Origin: Dinoroseobacter sp013215265
GTDB lineage: Bacteria; Pseudomonadota; Alphaproteobacteria; Rhodobacterales; Rhodobacteraceae
DNA: 64,000 bases
Direction of reading: 5' to 3'
Assembly: GCA_963691755.1 (NCBI GenBank)
Contig: OY829366.1
Coordinates: 992,001-1,056,000, forward strand
Position 1 is the stretch's first letter. Every line of letters begins with the position of its first letter. The translations under genes and the position numbers were made by a program. This document shows positions 62,820 to 64,000 of the stretch, one piece after another. The notes beneath the pieces were generated by a model. That model saw only the letters and a list, made by a program, of their open reading frames with translations, made no database searches and was not told the DNA's origin.

Positions 62820-63588
62820 GGAAAGCTGCGTGCTGGCATGACACTGACCCGGCTTGAGCCGGGCAGGGCGGTTTCGTAGCGTTCAGGCATGACCAACCTG
62901 ATCCATGTCGCTACTTTAAAACGAGCCGTGGGATCATCCGCCTGGCGGTAATGCTTTATGTCCGGTTTCCTCTGTCCCTTCGCAATGTTGAAGATTTGCT
63001 CCATGAACGGGGCATCGATGTCAGCCATCAAGCCATCAGGTATTGGTAGCATCGGTTCGGGCCGATGTTTGCTTCCGAGATCCGTAAGCGCCGGATCGTA
63101 GGCATGAAATCCAGTCGCTGGCGGGCCGTCGATCATGAAGGCGAAATCCTGGAAAGCTTCGTCGCAAAGTCACGTGATAAAAAGGCTGCGTTGAAATTCT
63201 TAAAGAAAGCAATGCGTAAGCCCGGCGGTCCCGACATGATCGTGACGGACGGGCTGGCATCGTATGGCGCGGCCCTGAAGGAGATGGGCGCTGCAGACAG
63301 ACAGGAAACGGGCCGCTGGCTGAACAACAGAGCAGAAAACTCACACCTGCAATTTCGAAGGCGAGAACGGGCAATGCTTCGGTTCAGACGGATACGAAGT
63401 TTGCAGAAATTCGCATCCGTCCACGCTTCAGCCTACAATCACTTTAATCAGTAACGCAGCCTTTCAACGAGACCAAATTTCAAGCTCAAACGCGCCGCTG
63501 CTCTTGCCGAGTGGCGTGGCCTCTGCGCGACATAAGGGGCAGCTTCACTGTCCTTACGGAGACTGGTTCGAATTAGTCTTGCAGCACC
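62820..63588 (+). mobile_element. IS6-family insertion sequence, copy 3, decayed
   Basis: Contains the shared leader CTTGAGCCGGGCAGGGCGG and ends in the right terminal sequence CGAATTAGTCTTGCAGCACC at 63588 (one change from copy 2). The left end near 62820 is not clearly recognisable. It begins about ten bases after the Hint-protein gene. Confidence 0.65.
62889..63534 (+). pseudogene. IS6-family transposase, several lesions
   Basis: The ATG at 62889 leads out of frame; the conserved RYFKTSRGIIRLAVMLYVRF reads in another frame. A TAG at 63047 interrupts RYW-HRFGPMF. After KSSRWR about 20 residues are missing, including the first catalytic aspartate, probably by a deletion between two TGGCGG copies. 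VTDGLASYGA and RAENSHLQFRRRERAM remain, followed by another stop at about 63452. Not functional. Confidence 0.82.
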
Positions 63589-63785
63589 GCCACCCAACCC
63601 AGTCCTTATCAGCAAACAGCCTTTCCACGTTTCCTACCGTTTTTTCAGGAGTGTTTAGCTATGGCACTTCCAACAGAGATGACCGTAGCGTCGTTATTTG
63701 GGCGATTTTCCGGCGCAAATTAACACGGAAATCTTTGCGCAAACAGGAAGGTGCAGATGCAGCGTTATGACTGCATTGCGTAAAA
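63589..63785. other. Non-coding stretch after IS copy 3
   Basis: No supported gene. An 88-residue frame starting inside the IS end lacks motifs and looks spurious. Confidence 0.4.
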
Positions 63786-63836
63786 TAGTCCGAACGGACT
63801 AAAAAACTTGACTGGTTTTAGCGCTGTCGCTATGTG
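63786..63836 (+). promoter_or_regulatory. Operator and promoter of the last gene
   Basis: TAGTCCGAACGGACTA (63786-63801) is a perfect 7-bp inverted repeat around AA, of the type bound by TetR-family dimers. Directly after it, TTGACT (63808-63813), 17 bases, and TATGTG (63831-63836) form a good sigma-70-type promoter. The next ATG is 34 bases downstream. Confidence 0.6.
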
Positions 63837-63870
63837 CTCCTCCGAACTCATTCTCCCAGAAGGACACATC

Positions 63871-64000
63871 ATGCATATCAGTTGGGACTTGCCCGCCTTT
63901 CGACCTGGTTTCTGGGGGGTCATCGACAAATATATTGGCCCAGGTGCGACTACAGCCGAAAAGATTATCCAGTTATTTCTACCGTGTCTCTTTAGCGCTG
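63871..64000 (+). CDS. Start of a gene continuing past the right edge
   Basis: An ATG with AAGGA six bases upstream opens a frame that runs to the end of the window: HISWDLPAFRPGFWGVIDKY, then GPGATTAEKIIQLFLPCLFSA. The visible 43 residues end in a hydrophobic stretch that may be a membrane segment. I do not recognise the family. The well-formed promoter and operator upstream support a real gene. Confidence 0.6.
   Translation, partial: MHISWDLPAFRPGFWGVIDKYIGPGATTAEKIIQLFLPCLFSA

Noticed and set aside
51008..63588. Simple composite transposon made of identical IS6 copies
   Set aside because: The three transposases differ substantially from one another and each is damaged; no target duplications were found.
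63504..63770. 88-residue plus-strand frame overlapping the right end of IS copy 3
   Set aside because: Starts inside the IS tail and shows no protein-like pattern.
1..64000. CRISPR array
   Set aside because: No regularly spaced repeats of suitable length and no cas genes were seen; the 18-bp-period array at 51902 has only three short units.

Overview
The window reads as a chromosomal segment of a Roseobacter-group alphaproteobacterium (order Rhodobacterales). Evidence: a SAM/SAH-type riboswitch directly in front of metK, the chains miaB / phoH / ybeY / CBS-domain CorC-like / lnt and aroA / cmk / rpsA / ihfB / lapA / trpF / trpB, an isolated trpA, TRAP transporters, a perfect CtrA box, and core genes near 60% G+C (one counted 60-base line in ychF has 36 G+C).

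Layout. 0-1.8 kb: end of a gallate/protocatechuate 4,5-cleavage segment (galD, ligI). 1.8-3.4 kb: a scar with an IS3 orfA remnant, the 3' half of a tRNA-Arg and a frameshifted exopolysaccharide sugar transferase. 3.3-10.4 kb: a four-gene hydantoinase-type operon on the minus strand, divergent from a three-gene TRAP transporter with a short leader ORF and hairpin. 10.5-42.8 kb: mostly housekeeping genes (metK, lnt, ybeY, phoH, miaB, trmB, aroA, cmk, rpsA, ihfB, trpF, trpB, pth, lldD, rplY, trpA, ychF, tRNA-Ser), with a few less familiar insertions: a kinase-like gene between phoH and ybeY, and a lipoprotein/OmpA pair sharing one module between phoH and miaB. A second single-base frameshift breaks a DUF2130 gene.

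42.8-50.8 kb: a G+C-rich accessory block directly after tRNA-Ser. It holds a complete polar amino-acid ABC importer, a divergent TetR regulator, an arginine:pyruvate transaminase-like enzyme, a 5-guanidino-2-oxopentanoate decarboxylase-like ThDP enzyme and a dimethylarginine dimethylaminohydrolase-like enzyme. Together they look like uptake and catabolism of arginine and methylated arginines.

51.0-63.6 kb: an accessory island carrying three decayed, mutually divergent IS6-family copies. It contains a type I secretion ABC exporter and its membrane-fusion partner, an unrecognised 549-aa candidate substrate with no RTX repeats encoded just upstream, an AraC-type regulator, and a 1046-aa protein ending in a Hint (hedgehog/intein) domain. 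Both putative exported-protein genes are AT-rich in their passenger parts, while the exporter and the Hint part are G+C-rich. A shared 39-bp upstream element (30/39 identical, ungapped) lies in front of both genes and contains direct CGYCA-type half-sites 21 bp apart, the geometry expected for an AraC-family protein. This IS-bounded secretion/regulation unit is the best candidate for an undescribed system here. The window ends in a new gene behind a palindromic operator and a promoter.
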